In this document: one piece after another, positions 25,134-35,540 of the stretch
Layout of the letters: every line of letters starts with the position of its first letter
Position numbering within the stretch: the first letter of the stretch is position 1
NCBI GenBank assembly: GCA_030446765.1
Contig: JAUJMR010000014.1
Span: 1 to 64,000, forward strand
Direction: 5' to 3'
DNA: 64,000 nucleotides
DNA from: Chloroflexia bacterium
Lineage (GTDB): Bacteria > Chloroflexota > Chloroflexia > Thermobaculales > Thermobaculaceae
Translations under genes and position numbers: made by a program
The notes under the pieces: generated by a model
What the model was told of the DNA's origin: nothing
What the model saw: the letters and a program-made list of their open reading frames with translations, nothing else
Database searches by the model: none

Positions 25134-25223
25134 TCCGCATCCTCCTTTGTCGTGTCAGTACTGCCCCGTCGAATCGTCGAACGCGATAGGCGCGGATTAT
25201 AACATGACCCACCGGTCGACAAG

Positions 25224-25550
25224 TCAAGGGGTATAGCCAGGCGTCGTCCCGCTCAGGTCCGACCCGGGCTCTTTCGAAGGGTTGTCCGGGTCGTCTTCGT
25301 GCGTCTGCTCACGGGCTGCGCGGGTGGCGATGCCCTCCTGCGGGGAAGGCTCGTCCTGCAACTGGTTCGTGTACTCCATGTCCCCACCGGTCCCGCTTCC
25401 TGGATCGCCACCAGGCGATCCGGTCGGCTCACTGCGTGCCGGATCGTTTCCGCCCGCCGTTCCACGTGATGTGTTCCCATCCGCAAACGGATCGCTTGCC
25501 TGGCTCACGTGGGAGCCGGCTTCCGCGCCACTGCGTGCTGAATTGGTCAT
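25224..25550 (-). CDS. Hypothetical hydrophilic low-complexity protein
   Basis: MTNSARSGAEAGSHVSQASDPFADGNTSRGTAGGNDPARSEPTGSPGG...; GGAGGGGAAG ribosome-binding site upstream of ATG. Confidence 0.5.
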   Translation of the reverse strand: MTNSARSGAEAGSHVSQASDPFADGNTSRGTAGGNDPARSEPTGSPGGDPGSGTGGDMEYTNQLQDEPSPQEGIATRAAREQTHEDDPDNPSKEPGSDLSGTTPGYTP

Positions 25551-25693
25551 CTTCCCCTCCATGAGGTACGGTTTTCGCACACGTCGTTGCAAGAAAAGTG
25601 CCATTTCCGCCTCGTACTCCGCCTGGGCGGGATGCGGTACAGTAGAGCCACAGCGGTGGCAAAAAGTAGTTTTCCAGGAGCAAACATGTGGGC

Positions 25694-26557
25694 ATGCGAC
25701 CTTCTACGTTCTCGATCGTGGCGTTCGATCCGGAGCGACAACAGCTTGGCATCGCGGTGCAGAGCAAGTTCCTCGCGGTCGGCTCCGTGGTACCGTGGGT
25801 GAAAGCGGGCGTGGGTGCCATCGCCACTCAGTCGTGGGCAAACACGGCGTATGGGCCGGCTGGTCTGGACCTGCTGAGTCGCGGCGCAACCCCACAGGAG
25901 GCCCTCGACGATTTGCTGGAGGCGGACCCGGACCGCGATTCGCGCCAGGTCGGCCTGGTAGACGCCGAGGGTCGAGCAGCCACCTTCACCGGCCGCGCCT
26001 GCTTTCCGTGGGCTGGCGGGCGCACGGGCAGGAACTACGCGTGCCAGGGGAACATCCTTGTCGGAGCGGACACGGTCGATGCACTGGCAACACACTTCGA
26101 AGCTACGGACGGCCAGGAGTTGGCTTTCCGCCTCGTCGGGGCACTGCAAGCGGCACAAGCGGCCGGTGGCGACAGCCGGGGACAACAGTCGGCAGCGGTG
26201 GTCGTCGTCCAGGAGGGCGCTGGCTATGGCGGCTTCAATGACCGCTACCTCGACCTCCGGGTGGACGACCACCCAGCGCCGATAGAGGAGCTGCACCGGC
26301 TCCTCACGCTGCACGTCTTGTACTACCCACGGCCTGACGAGCCAACCGTCGCGCTCGACGGCATTGCCCAACAACTGGGTACGGATCTCGCGACGCTTGG
26401 TTACCTGGACCAGCCTACCACCGACATCAACGCGGTGACCGACGCCCTCCGGCGCTTTAGTCTGACCGAGAACCTGGAAGAGCGCCTGCGAGACGACGGA
26501 CGGGTGTTTCAGGTTGTGCTGGAGTACATACAGAAGAGAGCGGCGGAGGCTCGGTAG
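25694..26557 (+). CDS. DUF1028 domain protein (Ntn-hydrolase-like fold)
   Basis: TFSIVAFDPERQQLGIAVQSKFLAVGSVVPWVKAGVGAIATQSWANTAYGPAGLDLLSRGATPQEALDDLLEADPDRDSRQVGLVDAEGRAATFTG. Confidence 0.9.
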   Translation: MRPSTFSIVAFDPERQQLGIAVQSKFLAVGSVVPWVKAGVGAIATQSWANTAYGPAGLDLLSRGATPQEALDDLLEADPDRDSRQVGLVDAEGRAATFTGRACFPWAGGRTGRNYACQGNILVGADTVDALATHFEATDGQELAFRLVGALQAAQAAGGDSRGQQSAAVVVVQEGAGYGGFNDRYLDLRVDDHPAPIEELHRLLTLHVLYYPRPDEPTVALDGIAQQLGTDLATLGYLDQPTTDINAVTDALRRFSLTENLEERLRDDGRVFQVVLEYIQKRAAEAR

Positions 26558-26583
26558 CCTCCACCGCCTGTCGTCTGGTGACG

Positions 26584-29208
26584 CTAGCGCACCTGGAACG
26601 TCTTCGTTATCGGATATGCGATCGCCCTGTTTGCCGCAAGGTCGGACACATACAGCGACCACGTATATGTACCAGCGCTCACGTTGCGCCCATCTGAGGT
26701 AGTACCGTTCCAGGCGAGGGACTGCCCACCCGGCGACTTGATCACAGGGCCCAGCTGCGCGACCCGCTCTCCGGCACCGTTGGTAATCACCGCGCTCACT
26801 AGTGCCCTCTCACTGAGGTTGAAGGCGAGCGTGTATGGCGCAGCGCTGGTTGCGCTCAGACCTGAGACCGAGGGCCTAACATTGTCCACGGTGATGTTGC
26901 CGGCTCTAGTAGGACCAGGGTTTCCCGCGAGGTCGCTGTATTCCAGCGTGTAGCGGTAAACACCGTCTGGCACAACGCGGCCTGTGGAATCCTTGCCATC
27001 CCACCGTGCCGCCTGGGTATTGCTCGTTCCGCCGTAGCTACGCAGGAGCGACCCGCTCGCGCTGCGTACCCGGACCACCCACCGTACTACTTCGGAGAAC
27101 GAAGCATTGATTGCGGATACATCGTTCCTTCCATCTCCATTCGGCGAGATATACGCGGGAGAGCGGCGCACACCCGATGATGCCGGGGGCACAAGGTCAA
27201 CACTGACCGGTATCGTTTTCTCCGATATGACCCCGGAGGAGCTGCGGGCGACGATCCGGGCCAGATACTGGCCCTCCGGCAGCGTATAGGTCTGCGAGCG
27301 CACCGTGTCGTAGTAGTTAGGGATCAGCTTCGCGGTGTGCAGGGTGGTGTCCACCGCGCCCCACGGCTTTAGGGTCTTAACCCATTGACCGGAGGCCGTG
27401 TACAGCTCGATCTTGACCTTCTGCGCCGCCGAGAGTTGATAGCGGATCGTGGCGTAATCCCCCCGACCATCACCGTTTGGGCTGACCGCCGGAGGTGAGG
27501 CATAGGCAGTCGTGAACACCTTCTCCGAAGTCGCTGTTGCCCCGGATGTCACCACGGATACGTTCGCCATCCCTACGCCGGATGCGACAGAGCTAATGTT
27601 CTCCTTGTTCATGCCCGCCCAGAACGAGGCCACGCCTGTTCGTGGCAGCGTGATGTACCCAACGATCACCCGCGACTGGTTAGCGAGAAGTGGCATGCCC
27701 AGCCCCCAGCGGTACGGCCCTGGGTTGCCGGTCGGATTGCGACTCTGGTCGATCAGCACTCGATACTTGCCATCGACTTTCGCGAAGCCCTTGTCGATCC
27801 AGTCCTGATCCTCCGCGTACACAACGCCGGGATTTGGCGCCTGGGTCTCCATCAAGCCCGTGCCGTCGTTGCGCACGGTGACCTCGACTCGTAATTGTCC
27901 GCCATAGTTCAACGTCGTAGGTGCAAACGTCACATCGGTTATCACGGGTTTCGGCGTTGGCCGGTAGCCCATTATCACCGCAACGTCATTCCGTATCTCG
28001 CCGAACCGGTTGTACAGGTACGCGCCGGGATCGACGTGATCATTGTCACACGGCACCGAGGACAACGAGGTATCGTGGTGGGCAAGAATATTCGGAAGGT
28101 CCGCTTTTGGCTCGATGTTGCGTTTCATGAATATGCCGCGGCCGAGCGGATCAATGCCCGCATGATCGAAGTGCCAGGCGATCAACCGCTTGAAGGAGCT
28201 TACCATGGCTTCCGAGGGATGAACTCCGGCGGGCGTGCCACCGTATTCCGGACCATGCCAACCCAATGCCGAAATGCCCAGCGTGCCAAAGTTGTAGCAG
28301 AGTGCATGACCACCGACCACGTTCTGTCCACCGGCCCTGCCCTCGTAGATCCGGCCCTGCTCGTCGATGAGATAGTTGTAACCAATATCACCCCAGCCAC
28401 GGGTTACGGCGTGGTAGTAGTAGATCGACCGCACGGTGGCCGCGGGGTTCGGGTCGTTGTTGCGCGTTACTGTGTCGTGCAGCACTGCCTTGGTGATCGG
28501 CAGGTACTCGCGCTCCCAGATCTCCTTGCCGCTCGCGTCAAACCGGTACTTCTCATCCGCGCCCCAGCCCGCGCGCGAGATGATCGCCGGCTTGCTCACA
28601 CCGAGAGACTGGTATTGCTGCGTTGCGCTCGCCTGAGCCTCCTGCGTGGAGGGGCCGGAACTCGCGTCGATATACGTAAGCGTCACATCTGAAACCCGGG
28701 GCCACTGACCACTCGGTGACGGGAAGGTCTTCACGCGATACTGCGCGTATCGGGACAGTTCGCCCACGACGAGGGTACCGAACGTTCGATCATCCCGATC
28801 ACGGCCTTCGTCACCATGGCTCTCATCGGTGAGCCGCCAGAATGTCCAGTTCTTGCCGTCCGCGCTTGTGCGCACCGAGACCTCGACCGCAGCCCCGGAG
28901 GAAACGTCGGCCAGCCAGTTCGGGCCGACCGCGGTGAATGCCTGCTCCGGTTTATGGATCCTGCTGGTATATGTCGTGCTTTCCGAGAAGCGGCCAGCCG
29001 GTTGGGCAGGAGCATCTGGAGTCATGTGTGTGCCGCCCTGCCTGGTATCGCGGGCGGAGCGAGTTACGGTACCTCGGCGAGCAGCTACGGTTTCCTTCCA
29101 CTCCGAGGCGACCGTCTTGCTTTCTCCAGTCGTGGGGCCAGCCGCGTATGCTGGCAGGGTCGCCAGAGCGAGCGACATGGCAACAACCTGAGCGAGTACC
29201 TGTGACAT
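26584..29208 (-). CDS. Secreted PGRP-type N-acetylmuramoyl-L-alanine amidase with FlgD-like Ig repeats
   Basis: ISRAGWGADEKYRF...VLHDTVTRNNDPNPAATVRSIYYYHAVTRGWGDIGYNYLIDEQGRIYEGRAGG...VIAHHDTS plus SPNGDGRGDYATIRYQLSAAQKVKIELYTASGQWVKTL repeats; signal peptide after start at 29208. Confidence 0.88.
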   Translation of the reverse strand: MSQVLAQVVAMSLALATLPAYAAGPTTGESKTVASEWKETVAARRGTVTRSARDTRQGGTHMTPDAPAQPAGRFSESTTYTSRIHKPEQAFTAVGPNWLADVSSGAAVEVSVRTSADGKNWTFWRLTDESHGDEGRDRDDRTFGTLVVGELSRYAQYRVKTFPSPSGQWPRVSDVTLTYIDASSGPSTQEAQASATQQYQSLGVSKPAIISRAGWGADEKYRFDASGKEIWEREYLPITKAVLHDTVTRNNDPNPAATVRSIYYYHAVTRGWGDIGYNYLIDEQGRIYEGRAGGQNVVGGHALCYNFGTLGISALGWHGPEYGGTPAGVHPSEAMVSSFKRLIAWHFDHAGIDPLGRGIFMKRNIEPKADLPNILAHHDTSLSSVPCDNDHVDPGAYLYNRFGEIRNDVAVIMGYRPTPKPVITDVTFAPTTLNYGGQLRVEVTVRNDGTGLMETQAPNPGVVYAEDQDWIDKGFAKVDGKYRVLIDQSRNPTGNPGPYRWGLGMPLLANQSRVIVGYITLPRTGVASFWAGMNKENISSVASGVGMANVSVVTSGATATSEKVFTTAYASPPAVSPNGDGRGDYATIRYQLSAAQKVKIELYTASGQWVKTLKPWGAVDTTLHTAKLIPNYYDTVRSQTYTLPEGQYLARIVARSSSGVISEKTIPVSVDLVPPASSGVRRSPAYISPNGDGRNDVSAINASFSEVVRWVVRVRSASGSLLRSYGGTSNTQAARWDGKDSTGRVVPDGVYRYTLEYSDLAGNPGPTRAGNITVDNVRPSVSGLSATSAAPYTLAFNLSERALVSAVITNGAGERVAQLGPVIKSPGGQSLAWNGTTSDGRNVSAGTYTWSLYVSDLAANRAIAYPITKTFQVR

Positions 29209-29410
29209 TCCATATTCCCTTCTGTAACAGTCCTGACAAATAAGGGGCGATGCCAGTCCCTCACTACCAGAATAGACCAGTTTCCCGGGTAACAGAATAG
29301 TACTTTGATACCCAATATATGCTGCCGTGACCCAGAGCCGAGACCCGTGCTCAAAGAGTTGTACACTGAACCAGAAGACATATGAGTTTCCCAGAAGGAG
29401 TGCGCAGGGG

Positions 29411-30619
29411 ATGAGATTGCCGGATATAAGACTATTGATCACCATAGTGGCGCTGCCTTTTGTCGCGGCGTGCAGTCTCACTGACTCGGAGACCCGGTCC
29501 GCAGTTCCGAAACCAACCGCGGTAGCGCGACAAGCCAAGCCGCGAGCGACAAGCGTCTCATTGAGCAACCCTCGAAGGGCCGCAGAGGCTCCTAGGGAGA
29601 ATACAGCAGGATCTTCGGCGAACGAGACCGCCAGGATGGCGGATTCGCCCGGGATCAGTCAGAACCAGGGAATGTCGGTACCTGCCGTTGTGCAATCTGT
29701 CCGGGGTGGTGTAGTCGAGATCATCACGCAGACCAGGCAGGGTCAGGGCGGCACCGGGTCCGGTTTTATCATCGACAAAGACGCCAATATCATCACGAAC
29801 AATCACGTTGTTGAGGGCGCCACGCGCATAACCGTCGTGCTCGACGGCAACCGCATCGCCCGAGCGCGACTCGTGGGGCGGGATCCGCTCACGGATGTTG
29901 CGGTCGTCCGCATCGAAAACAGAGACATCACCGTTGTGAAGCTCGGCAACTCAGACAAGCTCCAGATCGGCGAGCCGGTGATTGCGATTGGGAGTGCGCT
30001 TGGTCTCCGTGGTGGTCCGACGGTGACTACAGGCGTCGTCTCGGCCACAAAGCGAGTGGAGACGGAGCCAGCAGGGGATCCGCAATCACCCGCGGACGAT
30101 ATCGCGCTGTACGACCTTATCCAGACCGACACGGCGATCAACCCCGGGAACAGCGGTGGGCCCCTCGTGAATGCCCGCGGCGAGGTGATCGGTGTCAACA
30201 CGCTCGGACAGCGGTTGACCGAGTCGGGCGTACCGGTACAAGGCATCAACTTTGCCGTCTCGATCAACACGGCGCGGTCGGTTGCGCAGGAGCTCATCCA
30301 GACCGGAGAGGTCGAGTACCCGTATCTCGGCGTTGAGGCGAGCTTCCTGACACCGCAACAGGCCATCCGTGAGGGCATACCGTACACACCGGGACAGCGA
30401 ATAGGCACGGTTCTGCCTAACCTGCCGGCGGCGGAGGCGGGGATCCGCCCGGGCGACATCATCACCGGTATCAATGGGACACGCATTGAAGACGAGAGCA
30501 CCTTCACCCTCCTGCTTCGTCAGAACGACCCAGGCGACAGGGTTACGCTAACCGTGCGCCGGAACGGGCAGGAGCGTGAGATCGAGGTGACGCTCGGCAG
30601 ACGCCCTGCGGAACGCTAG
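29411..30619 (+). CDS. HtrA/DegP-like trypsin-like serine protease with C-terminal PDZ (lipoprotein)
   Basis: MRLPDIRLLITIVALPFVAACSLTD lipobox; GTGSGFIIDKDANIITNNHVVEGATRI...LTDVAVVRIE...TAINPGNSGGPLVNARGEVIGVNT; PDZ at the C terminus. Confidence 0.93.
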   Translation: MRLPDIRLLITIVALPFVAACSLTDSETRSAVPKPTAVARQAKPRATSVSLSNPRRAAEAPRENTAGSSANETARMADSPGISQNQGMSVPAVVQSVRGGVVEIITQTRQGQGGTGSGFIIDKDANIITNNHVVEGATRITVVLDGNRIARARLVGRDPLTDVAVVRIENRDITVVKLGNSDKLQIGEPVIAIGSALGLRGGPTVTTGVVSATKRVETEPAGDPQSPADDIALYDLIQTDTAINPGNSGGPLVNARGEVIGVNTLGQRLTESGVPVQGINFAVSINTARSVAQELIQTGEVEYPYLGVEASFLTPQQAIREGIPYTPGQRIGTVLPNLPAAEAGIRPGDIITGINGTRIEDESTFTLLLRQNDPGDRVTLTVRRNGQEREIEVTLGRRPAER

Positions 30620-30648
30620 CTGAAAGTTTCACCGGAGGAAGCAACACG

Positions 30649-31047
30649 ATGACGTTCAATACAAACGACGTACGCGCGCAACTCGACCAGCTAGATCTCT
30701 CGGGCGGCCTCACCCGCGACCAGCTGTGCGAGCAGATCCCCACGTTGCCGGAGGAGGTATATCTGTACCTGCCGGCCGCAAAGAAGTACTACTCGACGGA
30801 TGAGGTTCTGAATCAGACGGGAGAGCACGCGCTCGCCCGTGCCGAGGGAGAGACGGCTGGACCGGAACTGGACATGCCGGCCAGCGGCGCGGAAGATGAT
30901 GACGGACCGATCGCGTTTGGTGACAGTCTCTCCCCCGGCGACCACATTGTCGAGGGTGTGGGCGACTATCCAGGTCCGGTGGATGATCTGTCCGGAAACT
31001 CCCTCGAAACGCGTGCCGGACGCGGCATCCCCAGGGAAAACCGGTAG
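30649..31047 (+). CDS. Hypothetical small acidic protein (possibly DUF2795-like N terminus)
   Basis: MTFNTNDVRAQLDQLDLSGGLTRDQLCEQIPTLPEEVYLYLPAAKKYYSTDEVLNQTGEHAL. Confidence 0.5.
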   Translation: MTFNTNDVRAQLDQLDLSGGLTRDQLCEQIPTLPEEVYLYLPAAKKYYSTDEVLNQTGEHALARAEGETAGPELDMPASGAEDDDGPIAFGDSLSPGDHIVEGVGDYPGPVDDLSGNSLETRAGRGIPRENR

Positions 31048-31135
31048 CACGATACACGGACAAGCGCTTGGGACACGCCTCAGAAGGTTACCTTGCCCTA
31101 AGCGCACCTTCCACAGCGGTACGCTAAAACAGTTC

Positions 31136-31161
31136 GGGGCTCCGATTTATATCGGAACCCC
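31136..31161 (-). terminator. Putative terminator after tRNA-Gly pair
   Basis: Minus strand GGGGTTCCGATATAAATCGGAGCCCC hairpin followed by GAACTGTTTTAG. Confidence 0.55.
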
Positions 31162-31166
31162 TATAC

Positions 31167-31242
<76 letters not shown>

Positions 31243-31249
31243 GTCTGCC

Positions 31250-31323
31250 TGGAGCGGGCACCGGGAATCGAACCCGGGCCAGATGCTTGGGAAGCACCTA
31301 TGATACCATTTCACCATGCCCGC
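31250..31323 (-). tRNA. tRNA-Gly (anticodon TCC), CCA encoded
   Basis: GCGGGCATGGTGAAATGGTATCATAGGTGCTTCCCAAGCATCTGGCCCGGGTTCGATTCCCGGTGCCCGCTCCA. Confidence 0.95.
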
Positions 31324-31526
31324 CAACGGCAAGGGAACGTTACGCCCCCACAGCGATCGCATTATAGAGCGGCGTGCGTAGCAGTGTCAAGCAATGACGT
31401 GCCACAAGATCGTGCCGGTTCGCTCCACTGAGCCCGCCCCTGACATGACCCGCGGGGACAGTGCGGTCGGTAAGGACTTCACCGGCTCCCCACGGGCCAT
31501 CTGCATTGCGGTATGCCGTCTCCGCC

Positions 31527-32906
31527 TTACTGCGGCACCGCCTCCTGTCCCAACCGACGCAGCAACCGGACCCAGCCGATCTGTCCCCGCCGAAAGCTAC
31601 GGAGCCGCAGAAACTCATTAGGTGCGTGAAACTGCTCGTCATCGAGACCGAAACCAAAGCTCACGGTGTAGGCGTTCAGCTCGCTCTGGAAGATGGCGCA
31701 GACCGGGACCGTGCCGCCGCTTCTCGTGAGGTAAGGTTGCACCCCGTACAACTCGGCAAGGACCTCCGCCGCCGCGCGGTTGCCCCAGTGATCCTGCGGA
31801 ATGACGTATGGAGTGCCGGAACCGGGTAGTGGCAGGGTCTCCGCGCGTATTCCGGTCGGGGTATGCTGCTCAACATGCGCGGCGATTGCCTCGAGGATCC
31901 GCGCGGGATCCTGATCGGGCACCAGCCGACACGTGATCTTTGCGTGGGCCTCACTCGGCAGCACCGTCTTAGAGCCCTCACCCTGGAAGCCACCCCAGAT
32001 CCCATTCACCTCTAGCGTCGGTCGCACCCACACCCGCTCGAGCGGGGAGTATCCCGCCTCACCGGCGAATTGCTCCACGCCGACCGCCCGTGCGTACTCC
32101 GCCGCATCGAACGGCACCTGGGCGATGGCCGCTCGATCCTCGTCAGATAGCGACTGGACGTCGTCATAGAAACCATCAACCGTGATCCTGCCGTCTCGGT
32201 CACGCATCGAGTCGAGGATGTGAGACATCGCGTGGATTGGATTCGCCACCATCCCGCCGTAGATACCCGAGTGAAGATCCGAGGCCGGACCATATACGTC
32301 TACCTGCAGGCCCGCCAGCCCGCGAAGCCCCAGGGTCAGCAGCGGCTGCTCCTCCGACCATTGCCCACCATCCGCGCTCACGACCAGGTCACAAGCGAGC
32401 AGCGCCTTATTCACCGCGACAAACTCCGGCAGTTGCGGGCTACCGATCTCCTCCTGTGCCTCGATGAGAAACTTGAGGTTGATCGGGAGACTCCCCTCCG
32501 TGCGCAGCAGCGCCTCCACTGCGAGAATGCTCTCCAGCAGGTTGCCCTTCATGTCCGATGCACCCCGGGCGTAGATACGGTCGCCGCGAACCTCGGGCTC
32601 GAAGGGCGGTGAGTCCCACAGTTCAATGGGATCGACCGGCTGCACATCAACGTGACCATATATCAGCACGGTTGGCAGCTCCGGACGGTGCTGCCACTCG
32701 GCATACACAACAGGATGCCCCCCCGTCGGCATAACGCGGGCGCCTTCCATTCCAGCAACCTGCAGTCGCTCTGCCACCCACTCCGCAGCGCGATGCACAT
32801 CCTCGCGGTGCTCGGGTAGGGCCGATATGCTGGGTATGCGCAGGAGGGTTTCCAACTCGTCGAGCGAGACCGCCTCCCGCGATTCCAATTGTTCCTCTGC
32901 AGTCAT
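31527..32906 (-). CDS. M20 family dipeptidase
   Basis: LIYGHVDVQPVDPIELWDSPPFEPEVRGDRIYARGASDMKGNLLESILAVEALL...LIEAQEEIGSPQLPEFV...SGIYGGMVANPIHAMSHIL. Confidence 0.92.
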   Translation of the reverse strand: MTAEEQLESREAVSLDELETLLRIPSISALPEHREDVHRAAEWVAERLQVAGMEGARVMPTGGHPVVYAEWQHRPELPTVLIYGHVDVQPVDPIELWDSPPFEPEVRGDRIYARGASDMKGNLLESILAVEALLRTEGSLPINLKFLIEAQEEIGSPQLPEFVAVNKALLACDLVVSADGGQWSEEQPLLTLGLRGLAGLQVDVYGPASDLHSGIYGGMVANPIHAMSHILDSMRDRDGRITVDGFYDDVQSLSDEDRAAIAQVPFDAAEYARAVGVEQFAGEAGYSPLERVWVRPTLEVNGIWGGFQGEGSKTVLPSEAHAKITCRLVPDQDPARILEAIAAHVEQHTPTGIRAETLPLPGSGTPYVIPQDHWGNRAAAEVLAELYGVQPYLTRSGGTVPVCAIFQSELNAYTVSFGFGLDDEQFHAPNEFLRLRSFRRGQIGWVRLLRRLGQEAVPQ

Positions 32907-33000
32907 GGTGCGCTCCTCTCCTGTACTATCTCACTATCGCCTTATCGCCGAGAACCTGCGGGGACAGCCGTGACTCTCTGTCCCGCGACAAGCTCGAGGT

Positions 33001-35061
33001 TCATACCACGAAACCACTGTCGTGGGACACCAGCGGGAGCGAGCGCAGTCGCACCCCCGTGGCGTCGAAGATCGCGTTCCCCACCGATGGCGCTATCCCG
33101 ACTATCGGTGTCTCCCCGGCGCCCGCCGAGGGTAGGTCTCGACGGTCCAACAGGACGACTTCGATCTTGGGCACATCCGCGAATCGTGGCACCCGGTACC
33201 GGGAGAAACGATCGCTCAGGATCATGCCGTTCTCGAAACGGATCTCCTCAAACAGTGCACCACCGAGCCCCTGAATTATCGCCCCCTCGTTCTGAAGCAG
33301 CACCGCATCAGGGTTGATTATAGTTCCGCACTCGAACGCCTGCACGACCCGCACCACTGTGATCCGGCTGCTTGCCTGATCGACCGCCACCTCCGCGCAC
33401 GTTGCTACAAAGCTGTTCTTCTCCGTGCCGCACGAGATACCAACGCCACGACCATCAGTTGCAGGTCGCATACCCCAGCCGAAGCGCGACGCGGCCGCCT
33501 CCAGCACCGCCCGCAGTCTGCTCTCACGTATGTTCCGGAGACGCAGGGCGAGAGGGTCTAGCCCCAGCGCATGCGCAAGCTCGTCCATGTGCGTCTCGCG
33601 TGCGAAGTGGTTTACCGTGGCGGCCAGGGCACGGTACGATCCCTCGCGAAGCGGTGATTTTGTCGGGTGAAAGGCAACCCGCTGGTTCGGGACCGTATAC
33701 GGTGTCCTGATGCCTGCCCCGCCGGCGTTGTAGTTGTGGTACTCCCACGCGGTGAGCGAGCCATCGGAACGCACCCCGCTCGCCACATCGATAACTCCTG
33801 CCGGGCGAACGTACGCCTGCGTGAACTCCTCCTCCCGGGTCCACACGACCTTCACCGGCCTGCGCACAGCCCTGGCCAGTCGCGCCGCCTCAACCGCGGC
33901 GTCCCTGGTGTGCTTGCCGCCATATGCCGCTCCGGTGTCCGGCACGATGACCCGTATTCGCTCCTCGGGGACATCGAACGCAATTGCCAATTCACCACGA
34001 ACCCCAAACGGACGTTGGGTGCCGGTCCAGACCGTTAGCCTCTCACCGCTCCAGTCCGCGACCGCAGCCCGCGCCTCGGGCGGTGCGTGCGCGATGTAGG
34101 CGGCGGTATACGTCGCATCGAGGGTCAAATCGGCCGCCGCCCGGCCCACGGCCAAGGAGCCTGTATCCTCAACCGGCGGTTCGAGGACACCGTCGGGCGG
34201 TTCGGCGAGATGCGTCCGAAGGTATGAGTGCAAGTCTTCGCTTGAAGGCTCCTCATTCCGGTGCCACTCCGCGCGCAGCGCTGAGATAGCGCTAGCGGCG
34301 GTCGAGGCATCCGGCGCTACGACCCCAATGAAATCGCCCTCCCAGACGACCAGAACATCCGGCATCGCCTCGGCCGCGGTCGTATCCACAGACCGCAAGG
34401 TCGCGCCAAACGCGGGCGGACGGAGGACTCTTCCGGCCAGCATACCCGGCACGGTCAGGTCGGTGACGTATTGGTGCTCGCCGGTGACCAGCGCACGGCC
34501 GCCGACTCGGAGCGTGTTGGCAGTGGTACGCCGATCGGGCGGCATGACGGGAGCAGCTTCGTTGAAGTGCTCCTCGATCTTCTGGCCCTGGGTCAATGCA
34601 CCGTATCCCGCGGATCGCCCGCTTGCAGGGTGCAGGATTGACCCACCGGCGGCGCTCAGTTCCTCGCGCAGCACTTGCAACTGTCTCGCCGCCAGATTCA
34701 GGAGAAGTTCACGGGCTGACGCGGCCACCGTGCGCAGATGTGGCGTCATGATCGGGGACGTGCGACTGCCGAATGTGCCTGGATCAAACGGGGTGAGATC
34801 GGTGTCTCCCATCACCAGCTTGACCCGATCAATAGAGACACATAACTCCTCGGCGACGACCTGCGCCAACGAGGTGCGTATGTTCTGCCCTACGTCCACC
34901 TTGCCCGTGTACACCGTAATCAATCCGCCAGCGTCGATGTGTAGCCAGTCGCCGATCTGCGGCGCGTCGGATTCCGGCGATAGCGGCCGTTGGCCACCGC
35001 CCGATTGCCCGGCGCCCGGCTCAGGGCCCGGTCGTGTCCTTGTATCCCGCTCCTCGCTCAC
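33001..35061 (-). CDS. Molybdenum hydroxylase large (molybdopterin) subunit, isoquinoline 1-oxidoreductase/xanthine dehydrogenase family
   Basis: IGDWLHIDAGGLITVYTGKVDVGQNIRTSLAQVVAEELCVSIDRVKLVMGDT...AYGGKHTRDAAVEAARLARAVRRPVKVVWTREEEF...ALAATVNHFARETHMDELAHALGLDPLALRLRN. Confidence 0.88.
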   Translation of the reverse strand: MSEERDTRTRPGPEPGAGQSGGGQRPLSPESDAPQIGDWLHIDAGGLITVYTGKVDVGQNIRTSLAQVVAEELCVSIDRVKLVMGDTDLTPFDPGTFGSRTSPIMTPHLRTVAASARELLLNLAARQLQVLREELSAAGGSILHPASGRSAGYGALTQGQKIEEHFNEAAPVMPPDRRTTANTLRVGGRALVTGEHQYVTDLTVPGMLAGRVLRPPAFGATLRSVDTTAAEAMPDVLVVWEGDFIGVVAPDASTAASAISALRAEWHRNEEPSSEDLHSYLRTHLAEPPDGVLEPPVEDTGSLAVGRAAADLTLDATYTAAYIAHAPPEARAAVADWSGERLTVWTGTQRPFGVRGELAIAFDVPEERIRVIVPDTGAAYGGKHTRDAAVEAARLARAVRRPVKVVWTREEEFTQAYVRPAGVIDVASGVRSDGSLTAWEYHNYNAGGAGIRTPYTVPNQRVAFHPTKSPLREGSYRALAATVNHFARETHMDELAHALGLDPLALRLRNIRESRLRAVLEAAASRFGWGMRPATDGRGVGISCGTEKNSFVATCAEVAVDQASSRITVVRVVQAFECGTIINPDAVLLQNEGAIIQGLGGALFEEIRFENGMILSDRFSRYRVPRFADVPKIEVVLLDRRDLPSAGAGETPIVGIAPSVGNAIFDATGVRLRSLPLVSHDSGFVV

Positions 35062-35540
35062 CGGCGGGCCTCAAACGCGGCGCTCGCATCGAGGTGTCGC
35101 GACGCCTGCTGGATCGCTCGCACTATCCGCGGATAGCACCCACAGCGGCAGACGTTCCCTTGCATGTGCGCGATAATCTCCGGCTCCGTCGGCATGGGAT
35201 TGCGCTGCAGTAGGGCCCACGCGGCCATGAGCATGCCCGCCGTGCAGTAGCCGCATTGCAACGCACCGCATTCCAGGAACGCCTGCTGGAGGGGATGCAG
35301 CTCACCGTGCTCCTCCAGCCCTTCAACGGTCCGTATCCGCTTACCGATTACTGTGCCGACCGGCGTCATGCAGGCCCGGCATACCTCGTTATCGACAAGC
35401 ACGGTACAGGTGCCACACTCGCCCTCGCCGCAGCCGATCTTGGCACCAGTCAATCCCAGATCGTCCCGCAACACGAGCAGCAGGGACTTTTCCGCCTCCG
35501 CATTGACGCGGTGAGCCGATCCGTTGACACACAATTCCAT
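35058..35540 (-). CDS. 2Fe-2S subunit of molybdenum hydroxylase
   Basis: MELCVNGSAHRVNAEAEKSLLLVLRDDLGLTGAKIGCGEGECGTCTVLVDNEVCRAC...CGALQCGYCTAGMLMAAWALL...GNVCRCGCYPRIVRAIQQA; exact start uncertain. Confidence 0.9.
   Translation of the reverse strand: MELCVNGSAHRVNAEAEKSLLLVLRDDLGLTGAKIGCGEGECGTCTVLVDNEVCRACMTPVGTVIGKRIRTVEGLEEHGELHPLQQAFLECGALQCGYCTAGMLMAAWALLQRNPMPTEPEIIAHMQGNVCRCGCYPRIVRAIQQASRHLDASAAFEARR

Noticed and set aside
31136-31161. Hairpin as a riboswitch or leader for 30649-31047
   Set aside because: It lies downstream of that ORF and immediately after tRNA-Gly on the minus strand; a terminator is the simpler reading.
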